Positions 49,763 through 57,945 of a stretch of 58,141 bases of DNA are shown piece by piece. The stretch is from contig NZ_CAJGZK010000021.1 in NCBI RefSeq assembly GCF_904846215.1, positions 1-58,141 of the forward strand, in the 5' to 3' direction. The notes beneath the pieces were generated by a model that was not told the origin of the DNA, ran no database searches, and saw only the letters and a program-made list of their open reading frames with translations. The stretch's first letter is position 1. Each line of letters starts with the position of its first letter. The stretch is from Psychrobacter glacincola. Its GTDB lineage: Bacteria; Pseudomonadota; Gammaproteobacteria; Pseudomonadales; Moraxellaceae. Both the position numbers and the translations under genes were made by a program.

Positions 49763-49814
49763 TGTAAACTAATAAGCTTTATATCCGTATATACTATAAT
49801 GTAAACTACTAATA
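49763..49814. repeat. Direct repeats at the element's left end
   Basis: TGTAAACTAATA (49763-49774) and TGTAAACTACTAATA (49800-49814) lie within 75 bp of the tmk junction. They could be recombinase-binding sites. TATAAT at 49795-49800 could serve as the -10 box of the kinase operon, but no good -35 box was found at standard spacing. Confidence 0.45.
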
Positions 49815-49915
49815 TGCTATAAAACAAACAACCTTATTTAAAGTCTAAAACAATATAGCTTAATAAGAGATGTTTTTATAGAAATTAAACTTAGGTGATG
49901 GGAAGCAAATTAAGA

Positions 49916-50719
49916 ATGACTAAAGTAATTGGAATTGCAGCTATAGCTAGATCAGGTAAAGACACAGTAGCTTCTATATTATTAAAACATGAAGATGTAA
50001 CTACATATGCCTTAGCCGACCCGTTAAAAATTGGATGCCAAATATTATTTGGGCTAACCGATGCCGAAACTTGGGATGATGATCTTAAAGAGAAAATAAT
50101 CCCTCATTGGGGATGGTCACCTAGAAAAATTTTTCAAACAGTTGGAACTGATTGGCTTAGAGAATTGAATTCTGATCATTGGTTATTAAGAGCAAACTTG
50201 GCATTTAACCAAAATGAAACCAATAAATTTGATAAATTGCGAATTGACTTTACCGACCCCAAAGCCCCTTTCAGGTTGGCTGCGCAAGCTATTTTTGGGA
50301 TTACTCAAGAAGAAGCATGGAATCCTTTATTACTAGAGAATAATCATAACTATTGGGATATGACACCAAATCAAATGATTGAATTTCTCTATAGTCATGC
50401 TTACTTAGAATTCAGTAACTATGGCTTATTAAGATCAGAAATACCTTTGACTCTCCCTTCAAGGGAAATTCCAGCTTATGGAAAAGAAAAAATTGTTGTA
50501 ATCAAAGATGTTAGATTTGAGAATGAGGCTGACTTTATACGGTCTCACAACGGCAATATATGGCACGTTAAGCGAGACAATGCAGCAAAAGTTATAAGTC
50601 ACTCCTCTGAAAGAGGAATAGAAATAAAACAAGGAGACATTGTCATTAACAATAATGGTTCCTTAATGGATTTAGAACTAATCATTGAAGAAGAATGGGG
50701 AAAGACTAGTCGTGAATGA
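49916..50719 (+). CDS. Phage-type deoxynucleoside monophosphate kinase
   Basis: A 267-residue P-loop kinase. The Walker A motif GIAAIARSGKDTVA lies at residues 6-19. A-D-P-L-K at 34-38, G-W-S-P-R-K-I-F-Q-T-V-G-T at 66-78, I-K-D-V-R-F-E-N-E-A and S-H-S-S-E followed by I-N-N-N-G-S-L are the usual motifs of phage dNMP kinases, such as those of T4 (gp1) and T5. Those enzymes accept dTMP, so this one could replace Tmk. Residues about 41-83 and 123-165 look like an internal duplication. The start at 49916 is set just before the P-loop strand; an ATG at 49898 is possible. The stop overlaps the next gene. Confidence 0.85.
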   Translation: MTKVIGIAAIARSGKDTVASILLKHEDVTTYALADPLKIGCQILFGLTDAETWDDDLKEKIIPHWGWSPRKIFQTVGTDWLRELNSDHWLLRANLAFNQNETNKFDKLRIDFTDPKAPFRLAAQAIFGITQEEAWNPLLLENNHNYWDMTPNQMIEFLYSHAYLEFSNYGLLRSEIPLTLPSREIPAYGKEKIVVIKDVRFENEADFIRSHNGNIWHVKRDNAAKVISHSSERGIEIKQGDIVINNNGSLMDLELIIEEEWGKTSRE

Positions 50720-52916
50720 AGGAGATATTCGGAATGTTATATCTGTTGAAACATCCTCTGGTCATGTTATTAAAGCAAGATATTTAAGTATTTCAGGCTT
50801 TGAACTTGATAATGAATTATGCCTTGAGCTTCACAGGTTATTCCTTTTTCACTCTAAGGATAGGGTCAATACGTCAGCGTATATTCTGAATCAAGCAATT
50901 GAAACGTTTTTCGTATTCATAAATAAGTATAACGAAAAACAACCTAATAAGCTTAAAGTAGACTCTCTTTCAAAAGTACACTCTGAAGCATTTAGAGCCT
51001 ATATCAGATATTGCCAAAAAAACAAAATAAACCTAGAGATTCCATCAAAACTGAAAGCAGCAATTATTGATTTTTCTGAAAAAACAAAGTTAATACCAAT
51101 CCCTTCATTACCCAATGTTACAGCTTTTAAAAGCAAAAACAAGCCAACAGAACCATTAAATAAAATTTGTTATGACGATTTAACACAAGCTTTAAAATCA
51201 GAAGTAGATCGCCTCTACGAAAAAATTAATTTTATTGAAAAGGTTAATAAGGCAGAGCCATATACATTAGCTGAAGCTCATTCAGAAATATTCCCACCCA
51301 TGACTAAAGAGCGTATTTTTGCATGGTATGAGATGATACTCAGTGGAGAGGTTTCTACTAGACTTAATATACAGACTCTCTCTATAAAATTAAAAGATTG
51401 CATAGATACTGAGTTGTCGGAGTTAATGGAACAACGTGATCCAAAAATACTTGATAAATTCAGAGCTATTTATGAAAGAGATAAAACATTAATCAATACG
51501 TCTCAAACAACTCTACATTTAAAAAAACAGCAAGGATTTGGCTTAAGTAACTGGAATTTTGATGTCTTGAGGGGATTAAAAACCTTAATCGCTAATGGCT
51601 ATCCAATGCAAAAGACGCTGGATGAAATTGATGCAAAATATTCGGCTGATTCTTGCATCGCTATAGGAGAGTGTGAGGATATTATCCAACTATTAATTTT
51701 ACGAATATCCCGTTCACAAAAAAAATATAAGCACCCCCAAATAGACAATTGGGATGCTTTTTTAGGAATGTATTTTCCTTCTATGATTGATTCTGCTGCA
51801 ATCTATTTAATGCTCGCACTTCAAACTGGGTGGAATAAAGAGACTATTTTAGCAATTGATCCTAACAATTATGAGCATGTATTAACTGGTGCTTTAAACG
51901 AAAATCAATCCATTATCTTCTCAGAAAAACATAGAAGCCAAGATTCTAACCTACCTTATGGTAATTCGAAGGAATTTATAGCTCCAAGCAATAAGGATGA
52001 TAGATATTCAATCTACAATATTATTCAATTAGCAAAAAATATTGTAGCACCTCTTGAGAGATATTCATTTGATTATATCCCTATGCATCATCAAGAAGAT
52101 AATTTAAACCCTCTATTTATATGTCTTAGATATTGGGCCGACTGGGTTTCTAAAGGAGGAAGACATACTTCGATATCTCAAAACAAAGCCTTCCAAACCG
52201 CAATCAAACATTTTATTAACAAACATGAAATTAAAGAGCATGGAACGCAAATTTCTGCAATTGGCGATCTTACTTCGAGAATTCGTATCACTTGGATGCA
52301 AATCAAACGGAAGAATCTTCCTTTGACAGTCGTGAGACTAGTTCAAGGACATAATTCAAAAAATACTACTGATCAATATTACGACAATTCTGGTATAGCA
52401 AAGCAAGATAGAAAAAACCGTTTAAGAATAGAACAAGAAGAGATCGTTACTTTACTTAGAAATAAGAAATTCAAAGGGATTGTGGGAACAAAAAACGATG
52501 AAAATCTAAATACAAACATAGGGCTAAAGATTTTTCATATACCTGGACAAAGAGGCGCTCTATGGGGATGCTCTAATCAATATGACCCAACATGGCTTGA
52601 GGCAGAAAATGAAATTTCTAACGGTGAAAAATGTTACTCAATTCAAAATTGTATTTTCTGTAAACAAATTCGACTCTTTGAAGACTCCGTACCTTATTTG
52701 ATGGAGAGATTACTACATATAAGAGACTTAACGAATGAAACCCTTGAGTCTCACTCTATTTTAAATGATGAAAAACTGATTATCGAGTCAATTCTAGATA
52801 ACTGGAATGATGATGATCACATTAAATACTCAGCAAGATATCAAAGAAAAAATGCACCGCTTTTACCTAGAAATCTAAATGACTTAAAGGTTATTTTTGA
52901 GGATGATGATGCTTGA
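50712..52916 (+). CDS. Large tyrosine-recombinase-like protein, box I arginine lost
   Basis: A 734-residue protein from a GTG start that overlaps the kinase stop (GTGAATGA) and has GGGGAAAG upstream. The C-terminal half fits a tyrosine recombinase: Q-G-H547 and the probable nucleophile Y556 in T-D-Q-Y-Y-D nine residues on, preceded by S522-R-I-R525. The first arginine is missing: the box I position is G-W-N375 where G-x-R is expected, and the box II histidine is a serine. A cysteine cluster (C-S-N...C-Y-S-I-Q-N-C-I-F-C) follows, possibly metal binding. It may be a structural partner rather than a catalyst, like the large proteins of multi-recombinase transposons. Confidence 0.7.
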   Translation: MNEGDIRNVISVETSSGHVIKARYLSISGFELDNELCLELHRLFLFHSKDRVNTSAYILNQAIETFFVFINKYNEKQPNKLKVDSLSKVHSEAFRAYIRYCQKNKINLEIPSKLKAAIIDFSEKTKLIPIPSLPNVTAFKSKNKPTEPLNKICYDDLTQALKSEVDRLYEKINFIEKVNKAEPYTLAEAHSEIFPPMTKERIFAWYEMILSGEVSTRLNIQTLSIKLKDCIDTELSELMEQRDPKILDKFRAIYERDKTLINTSQTTLHLKKQQGFGLSNWNFDVLRGLKTLIANGYPMQKTLDEIDAKYSADSCIAIGECEDIIQLLILRISRSQKKYKHPQIDNWDAFLGMYFPSMIDSAAIYLMLALQTGWNKETILAIDPNNYEHVLTGALNENQSIIFSEKHRSQDSNLPYGNSKEFIAPSNKDDRYSIYNIIQLAKNIVAPLERYSFDYIPMHHQEDNLNPLFICLRYWADWVSKGGRHTSISQNKAFQTAIKHFINKHEIKEHGTQISAIGDLTSRIRITWMQIKRKNLPLTVVRLVQGHNSKNTTDQYYDNSGIAKQDRKNRLRIEQEEIVTLLRNKKFKGIVGTKNDENLNTNIGLKIFHIPGQRGALWGCSNQYDPTWLEAENEISNGEKCYSIQNCIFCKQIRLFEDSVPYLMERLLHIRDLTNETLESHSILNDEKLIIESILDNWNDDDHIKYSARYQRKNAPLLPRNLNDLKVIFEDDDA

Positions 52917-54939
52917 TCTAGATAAATATTTTACCATTGAATCCTTACAGAGAGATAAAGGTGAATCTGCTAATAAAGAGTGTAATCACTCTTTAGAAAC
53001 AACGTGCGGGAAAACATCTGGCTCTGCTATTTCACTTTCTGTAAAACTAAGGGAGAATTCTAGCCATGACTTTCCTATTTCAGAATACTCTTTATATAGA
53101 GACAATGTTTGGTTGCTTGAATACACTACTGGCAAAAACCCTACAAAAATACATTTTTACAAAGAAGACGAAAAATACAATGGTTTAAAACGAGTATTAT
53201 TATATTACGCAATTCCAGACTTCTCTCTTTCCGGCACTATTAAAAGTTACAGCACTACTAGATCTTACTCTAATCTCTTTAATATATTTATATCCTATGT
53301 TTTTAAGCATAATCATTTATCAGCAAATGATCGAACCGATATAGATTGCATTACTCCAAGCATGTTAAATGAAGCTCTTGATAGAGCCAAAAATAATAAT
53401 GATGCCCCAAGGCATTATTCTTCAATGTTTAGTATGATCAGATTATGGTTATCCCTATCACGTCAACGATCCATACCTGAAAAATATAGACTAGATATTG
53501 ATTTTACGTCTGTTGATAACAAAAAGAGGCACAAGGATGTTGTTAATCACTTTCAAGGCATAGTATCTACTTGGGTACCATTTTCTGAAAGTGAATTAGC
53601 AAAATTAATGGAATATTCACTGTTCTGGCTCGAAAGTGCATTACCAGAATTAATAAATGTACGTGATTATCTCGGTGGACTAGATTTAGCTAACAAAAGT
53701 AGTGCCACTTTCTATTCATGGGAGCCAAATGAAGAATTTGAAAAACTTACGAATATCACAATACATGAAATAAACGTAATGTCTAGTAGTCGAATTTACT
53801 CGAAAACAAAACTTGAAAATCGGAGCAAACCTTACTCTTATACATGGAAAAATCAATATGCGATAGCCTTAGATCACGTTAGGAATGCTTTGTTTATCTT
53901 TGTTGGCCTTCTTATAGGAATGAGAGCAAGAGAGATTGGACAAATCATGCTAGATGATATCTACATTGATAATAACGGAGAATACTGGATTAATATTACA
54001 CGATTTAAAACGACCAATGACTCAAATTATCAAGGTGAAACTGAAGTAATTCCGATTCCTTCTTTTATCGGTGACTGTGTATCTTCTTTCAAGCATTTGA
54101 AAAGCTTATCCGACTTTAATAAGGAAAGTTATTTGTTTCAGTCTAATAAAGGCAGAAAGGTTCTAAATAATTTCACAGATGCACAGATTAAACTCATCAC
54201 AAATGAGATCAAAAAATTTACTGGAATAGAAAGAGTTCATAACCATCGGTTCAGAAAAACAATAGCTGAAATATTAATTAATCGAAGTGAAAAGAATATC
54301 GATTTAATTCGGATGCTATTTGGGCATGAGAGCTATGCAATGACACTGAAGTATATAGCTAGAAATCCATTTATGGTTAATGCTATTGCAGAAGCTATTG
54401 AGGTGAATTTTACCAAGGACTTTCATGAAGTATTAAGAAGTATTAGAGATGAATCTTATTCTGGTAAATCAGCGGAAAAAATTGCACATGCTATGATTAA
54501 GACTCCAGAAAAATTCGTGGGTAAACAACTTAAACTTCAAGTAATTAACTATGTATCTCACATACTTTCTAGTGGAGAGATGTGGTTTATCCACAGATCT
54601 GCATTGGGAACATACTGCATTCATAGTGGGGAAATAAAGAAAGACGATTTACCTCCATGTCTAATTGGAAAGAAAAATTTGGGTCAATTTTTAAGTCCTG
54701 ATGTAACTAACTGTCAGTTGGATTGTCAATATTGTGTCGCGATTGAGAAATCAAGGAAAGCTATCTCTGACAATATTAACTTTTATCATAGTGTTTTAGA
54801 ATCTACAGATAATATTGGTAAGAAAGCTGGGAAAATGATTCGTAAAAAACTTGCTGCAAATGAAAAGCACTTAGAAGAATTAGATATGAATCATCACAGA
54901 GTCAAAAGGACTCTTAAAATGAAAGTGGTACAATTATGA
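52909..54939 (+). CDS. Large tyrosine recombinase
   Basis: A 676-residue protein with a complete catalytic set: R339 (GMRARE), a lysine in R-F-K-T-T-N, H446 and R449 (NHRFRKT), H473 (FGHES) and Y482 nine residues later. The N-terminal 300 residues would hold the core-binding domain. After the catalytic domain, C-x-L-D-C-x-Y-C with further cysteines (about 590-610) looks like a zinc-binding motif. The start at 52909 has GAGG six bases upstream inside the end of the previous gene, so translation is coupled. Two further in-frame ATGs lie just before. Confidence 0.8.
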   Translation: MLDLDKYFTIESLQRDKGESANKECNHSLETTCGKTSGSAISLSVKLRENSSHDFPISEYSLYRDNVWLLEYTTGKNPTKIHFYKEDEKYNGLKRVLLYYAIPDFSLSGTIKSYSTTRSYSNLFNIFISYVFKHNHLSANDRTDIDCITPSMLNEALDRAKNNNDAPRHYSSMFSMIRLWLSLSRQRSIPEKYRLDIDFTSVDNKKRHKDVVNHFQGIVSTWVPFSESELAKLMEYSLFWLESALPELINVRDYLGGLDLANKSSATFYSWEPNEEFEKLTNITIHEINVMSSSRIYSKTKLENRSKPYSYTWKNQYAIALDHVRNALFIFVGLLIGMRAREIGQIMLDDIYIDNNGEYWINITRFKTTNDSNYQGETEVIPIPSFIGDCVSSFKHLKSLSDFNKESYLFQSNKGRKVLNNFTDAQIKLITNEIKKFTGIERVHNHRFRKTIAEILINRSEKNIDLIRMLFGHESYAMTLKYIARNPFMVNAIAEAIEVNFTKDFHEVLRSIRDESYSGKSAEKIAHAMIKTPEKFVGKQLKLQVINYVSHILSSGEMWFIHRSALGTYCIHSGEIKKDDLPPCLIGKKNLGQFLSPDVTNCQLDCQYCVAIEKSRKAISDNINFYHSVLESTDNIGKKAGKMIRKKLAANEKHLEELDMNHHRVKRTLKMKVVQL

Positions 54940-55916
54940 GTTCAGTAATAACCAGATCTAAAATTGTTAGCGCTATCGTTGAAGAAAAGGTCAAGAATCC
55001 TAGCGTTAAACTGAAAATACAAGATATATGCGCAATCGTAGAAATATCTAGACAATCATTTAACCGATACTATTCTGACTTAAAACCCTATATGAAAGGT
55101 GAAAAACCTATAAGTGAATTAATTGAGGGTGAAGATGAAATTTCTTCTAATCAGTTATTATGTACCTACCAATCAAAGATTATTGAGTTGGAGAGCAAGC
55201 TTCATAATATTGAAGGAGAGCATATTAAAGAAGTAGCTAATATAAAAAATAGTATAACAACTTCACTAATGAATAATGATCTTACTTTGTATGATGCAGA
55301 CGCTGTTAGACTACAGTTGCAGAAACAAAGTTTACATAATGATAAATTGCTTAATAAGATTAATACTTTACAAACTGAGCTAAGCAAACAACATATAAAA
55401 CAAAATATTGAGCCTGTAATAACTCTCTCATCTGCTAACTTTGAAGTTTTAGAAGATAATTTCGAACTAATCTTTAGAAATTATATTGATAAGGTTGATA
55501 TTGACACTTTCGAAGATGAGAAAGATAACGAAATTGATCATATAATAACTAAGTTGAATAAAATTTCAGCAAATAGAAAAGTTATTACTATCTTATTCAT
55601 GGAAAGGTATTTATGTAGTTTTAAAAAATTCGTAGAACGTTATGTATTCGATTCTGAAACATTCCATCTATTCACCAGACTACCTATACATTCAAGATCG
55701 GAATTAAAGTTAATTTTAAAAAGACTTAGCTGCCAATTAGAGATAAAAATCTATATTCCTTATTCAGAGTCAGAAGCAATTACTAAAACACAACGTCAAT
55801 TCTTTTTCAAAAATGTACCTGAGCTTGAATTACAAGCAGCTGATAAGTCATTCATACCCTCAGTTCAGGATGGTTTTGATACAGTTTGCCAATATCGAAT
55901 CAATCAGGGGGATTAA
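54936..55916 (+). CDS. Coiled-coil accessory protein of the recombinase operon
   Basis: A 326-residue protein whose start overlaps the previous stop (ATGA). An N-terminal part (about 5-45) with I-x-D-I-C-x-x-V-E-I-S-R-Q-S-F-N-R-Y looks like a helix-turn-helix. A heptad-rich coiled coil follows (about 70-155). The C-terminal 150 residues form an alpha/beta region I do not recognise. The position matches the small TnpC-like protein of Tn554-type transposons, which has a helix-turn-helix plus coiled coil, but this one is longer. Confidence 0.65.
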   Translation: MSSVITRSKIVSAIVEEKVKNPSVKLKIQDICAIVEISRQSFNRYYSDLKPYMKGEKPISELIEGEDEISSNQLLCTYQSKIIELESKLHNIEGEHIKEVANIKNSITTSLMNNDLTLYDADAVRLQLQKQSLHNDKLLNKINTLQTELSKQHIKQNIEPVITLSSANFEVLEDNFELIFRNYIDKVDIDTFEDEKDNEIDHIITKLNKISANRKVITILFMERYLCSFKKFVERYVFDSETFHLFTRLPIHSRSELKLILKRLSCQLEIKIYIPYSESEAITKTQRQFFFKNVPELELQAADKSFIPSVQDGFDTVCQYRINQGD

Positions 55917-57208
55917 TGATAGTAATCAAGACAATACTTATCGAGTATAAAAGCATTGATACGCTTAGTAATGCTCAGCATTACATTTTAAAAGCTTTAC
56001 TTCATAATGATAAAGAAATATTGCTCAGCCATCCTAATTTATTTCTTTACAATGAAACAAATGGGGCAGTTAACACATCTAGGCGTTATGCAAACATAAT
56101 ATCGCAATTTTATTCATATTTATCTACAGAGAACAAGTTTAGTAGTATTGATATTGGTAAATATCATGTTCTTATTGATAACCATGACATCAGAAAATGG
56201 CAAATTTATCGCCAAATCAAGCGAGTAGAAAAACAGTCTATTAAACCTACTTCAAAGACGATTTTTGAAGACGCAAGAATTCTTTTAAATTATGTTAAGT
56301 GGCTACACAATGCTGGATATATTACGAATGTTTCAGTACAGCATAAAGATTGGATTGCAAATTTCAAAAATAAGAGAATGCTAAATTATATTCAACAAGA
56401 AGCTAAACAAGTCGCAGATGCTAAAAATATAAGAATTTTAGATAAGGAAAGAAGACAAAAATATTCAAAATCTCTAATTACAAATCAAGAGATTAAAGCT
56501 CTTCTTGATGCCTATGCTGATTCCGTCTATTCTGCATTATTCAAGCTATCACTTGGTACTGGAATGCGCCCTATAGAACTGGTTCAATTTCCATATATTG
56601 GAAATGGAGATAATAAGAGCATTATGCCTTATTCTGAAATGGATAAAGATAAAGCTACTGTAGAATTCAAAGTGGTTGGAAAAGGTAGAAAACTCCGAAC
56701 TGTCATCATTAATCTCAAAGATTTAAAAGAACTAGATAATACCTATATCAAACCTTTTTATAATGAAAGAAGAAAACTATACCGAGAAAAATATGGTGTT
56801 GCTTGCCCACCTTCAGTTTTGTTTTTGAACAAATCTGGCAAACCTATAACTCCAATGATGATTTCAAGACGCTCAAATGATGCCAAATTAAAAGCGATGC
56901 AGTTTTATCCTGATTTTAGAGAAAAAATTACTTTTTATGAAGCTAGGCACTGGTGGCCAACAATGTTTGCAATTGAATTTTTTAAGGAAAAGCTTCTTAA
57001 TGAATCCTCAGAGGTTCTTTACGCTGCTTTCGGTGAAGCCTTAAAAAACCAGATGGGGCATGAAGATTTAGAAACCACTTACAAATACTACATAGATATG
57101 GCTAGACTAGTATATTCAGCACATCAAGGGACTGTTCATGAGTTACTAACATCACCTCAAAAAACAGTTCAAGAAATGCTTAATGACATGGAACCTGAAA
57201 GCATATAG
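55916..57208 (+). CDS. Tyrosine recombinase
   Basis: A 430-residue phage-integrase-like protein. The start overlaps the previous stop (TAATG) and has AGGGGGA upstream. The catalytic residues are R218 (GTGMRPIE), a lysine in V-V-G-K-G-R-K, R344 and H345 (YEARHWW), H382 (MGHED) and the nucleophile, most likely Y391 in T-Y-K-Y-Y. The first histidine of box II is Y341 instead. An N-terminal SAM-like core-binding domain fits residues 25-160. It is the last visible gene of the operon. Confidence 0.8.
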   Translation: MIVIKTILIEYKSIDTLSNAQHYILKALLHNDKEILLSHPNLFLYNETNGAVNTSRRYANIISQFYSYLSTENKFSSIDIGKYHVLIDNHDIRKWQIYRQIKRVEKQSIKPTSKTIFEDARILLNYVKWLHNAGYITNVSVQHKDWIANFKNKRMLNYIQQEAKQVADAKNIRILDKERRQKYSKSLITNQEIKALLDAYADSVYSALFKLSLGTGMRPIELVQFPYIGNGDNKSIMPYSEMDKDKATVEFKVVGKGRKLRTVIINLKDLKELDNTYIKPFYNERRKLYREKYGVACPPSVLFLNKSGKPITPMMISRRSNDAKLKAMQFYPDFREKITFYEARHWWPTMFAIEFFKEKLLNESSEVLYAAFGEALKNQMGHEDLETTYKYYIDMARLVYSAHQGTVHELLTSPQKTVQEMLNDMEPESI

Positions 57209-57220
57209 AAAAGCAATTTA

Positions 57221-57258
57221 TGTAGAAGATACCGTACAAGTAGACTTAGCTAACTAAA
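57221..57258 (+). repeat. Lone IS3-type terminal repeat
   Basis: TGTAGAAGATACCGTACAAG and the following 18 bases match the left end of the IS3-family element at 57888-57925, base for base in about two thirds of positions and without gaps. No transposase follows, so it is a remnant. Confidence 0.6.
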
Positions 57259-57300
57259 TGTATCAAAAGAAGTCTATTGTAACTAAGAAAATCGGTAACT

Positions 57301-57330
57301 GGGAGTTTCATAAAAACTGTGCAACTGCTT
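57301..57330 (+). repeat. Left terminal repeat of the second IS256-family copy
   Basis: The inner part CTGTGCAACTGC matches the IS256-type right end at 97-126 in inverse orientation. It is 27 bases upstream of the transposase start. Confidence 0.5.
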
Positions 57331-57356
57331 ATAATCCACTAACAGGAGAATAAGCA

Positions 57357-57887
57357 ATGACTAACCAATCTGACCTTAAGAAAATAGCCGAGCAGATGGC
57401 TGGTAGCATGAAAATCTTTGATGACATCAAAGATTTTCAAAAGCAACTCATACAATCTTTTATCGACACTGCCTTAGAAGCTGAGATGGAAGATCATCTA
57501 GGCTACCCTAAGCATGAGAAGACAGACAAGCCTAATAAGCGCAATAGTCACACTAAAAAGACATTGCGTGGCGACACAGGCGATCTTGAGATTTCATCTC
57601 CAAGAGACCGTGAAGGCGCTTTTGAACCTGTCCTAGGGCGTAAGCATCAAAGTCGTATTAGTGGCCTTAATGACAAAATCATATTCTTTTACGCTGAAGG
57701 CCAAACCAACATTGAGATCGTCGAAACCATCAAAGAGCTCTATGACGTCGATATATCAAGATCTCTTGTCTCAAGAGTCACAGATAACATCTTAGAAGAC
57801 ATCGCCGCTTGACAGAACCAGCCACTGAGCCGCATCTATCCTATCGTCTATCTAGACTGCATTGTCGTCAAAGTACGCCATGAGCTA
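57357..57887 (+). pseudogene. IS256-family transposase, nonsense codon and truncation
   Basis: AGGAGAATAAGCA precedes the ATG. The first 151 codons give a clear IS256-type N-terminus: L-I-Q-S-F-I-D-T-A-L-E-A-E-M-E-D-H-L-G-Y, then L-E-I-S-S-P-R-D-R, then F-Y-A-E-G-Q-T. A TGA at 57810-57812 stands where this family has Trp (W-Q-N-Q-P-L). The frame then continues as I-Y-P-I-V-Y-L-D-C-I-V-V-K-V-R, which includes the first catalytic aspartate, until the IS3-type element cuts it. The gene is inactive twice over. Confidence 0.85.
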
Positions 57888-57925
57888 TGCTGAAGAAACC
57901 GTACAACTAAACTTGGTAAACTAAG
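57888..57925 (+). repeat. Left end of an IS3-family element
   Basis: TGCTGAAGAAACCGTACAAC marks the probable IS3-type left end: it starts with TG, precedes an OrfA gene by about 20 bases, and interrupts the transposase frame. Confidence 0.6.
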
Positions 57926-57945
57926 CGTATTAATCGGAGTTTATC

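Larger units (their letters stand above)
49745..57208. mobile_element. Integrative element in tmk carrying a dNMP kinase and recombinases
   Basis: This AT-rich segment begins at the break in tmk and holds five genes read in one direction with overlapping ends: a dNMP kinase, two large recombinase-like proteins, a coiled-coil protein and a third tyrosine recombinase. The right boundary is not seen; the last gene ends at 57208 and IS fragments follow. The layout recalls Tn554-like and recombinase-in-trio elements, which also carry several tyrosine recombinases plus a small accessory protein, but the protein sizes differ. The coordinates mark the minimum extent. Confidence 0.75.

Noticed and set aside
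57209..57356. The missing 5' half of tmk directly after the last recombinase gene
   Set aside because: The region holds an IS3-type end and an IS256-type end, and no thymidylate-kinase-like frame is visible on the minus strand.
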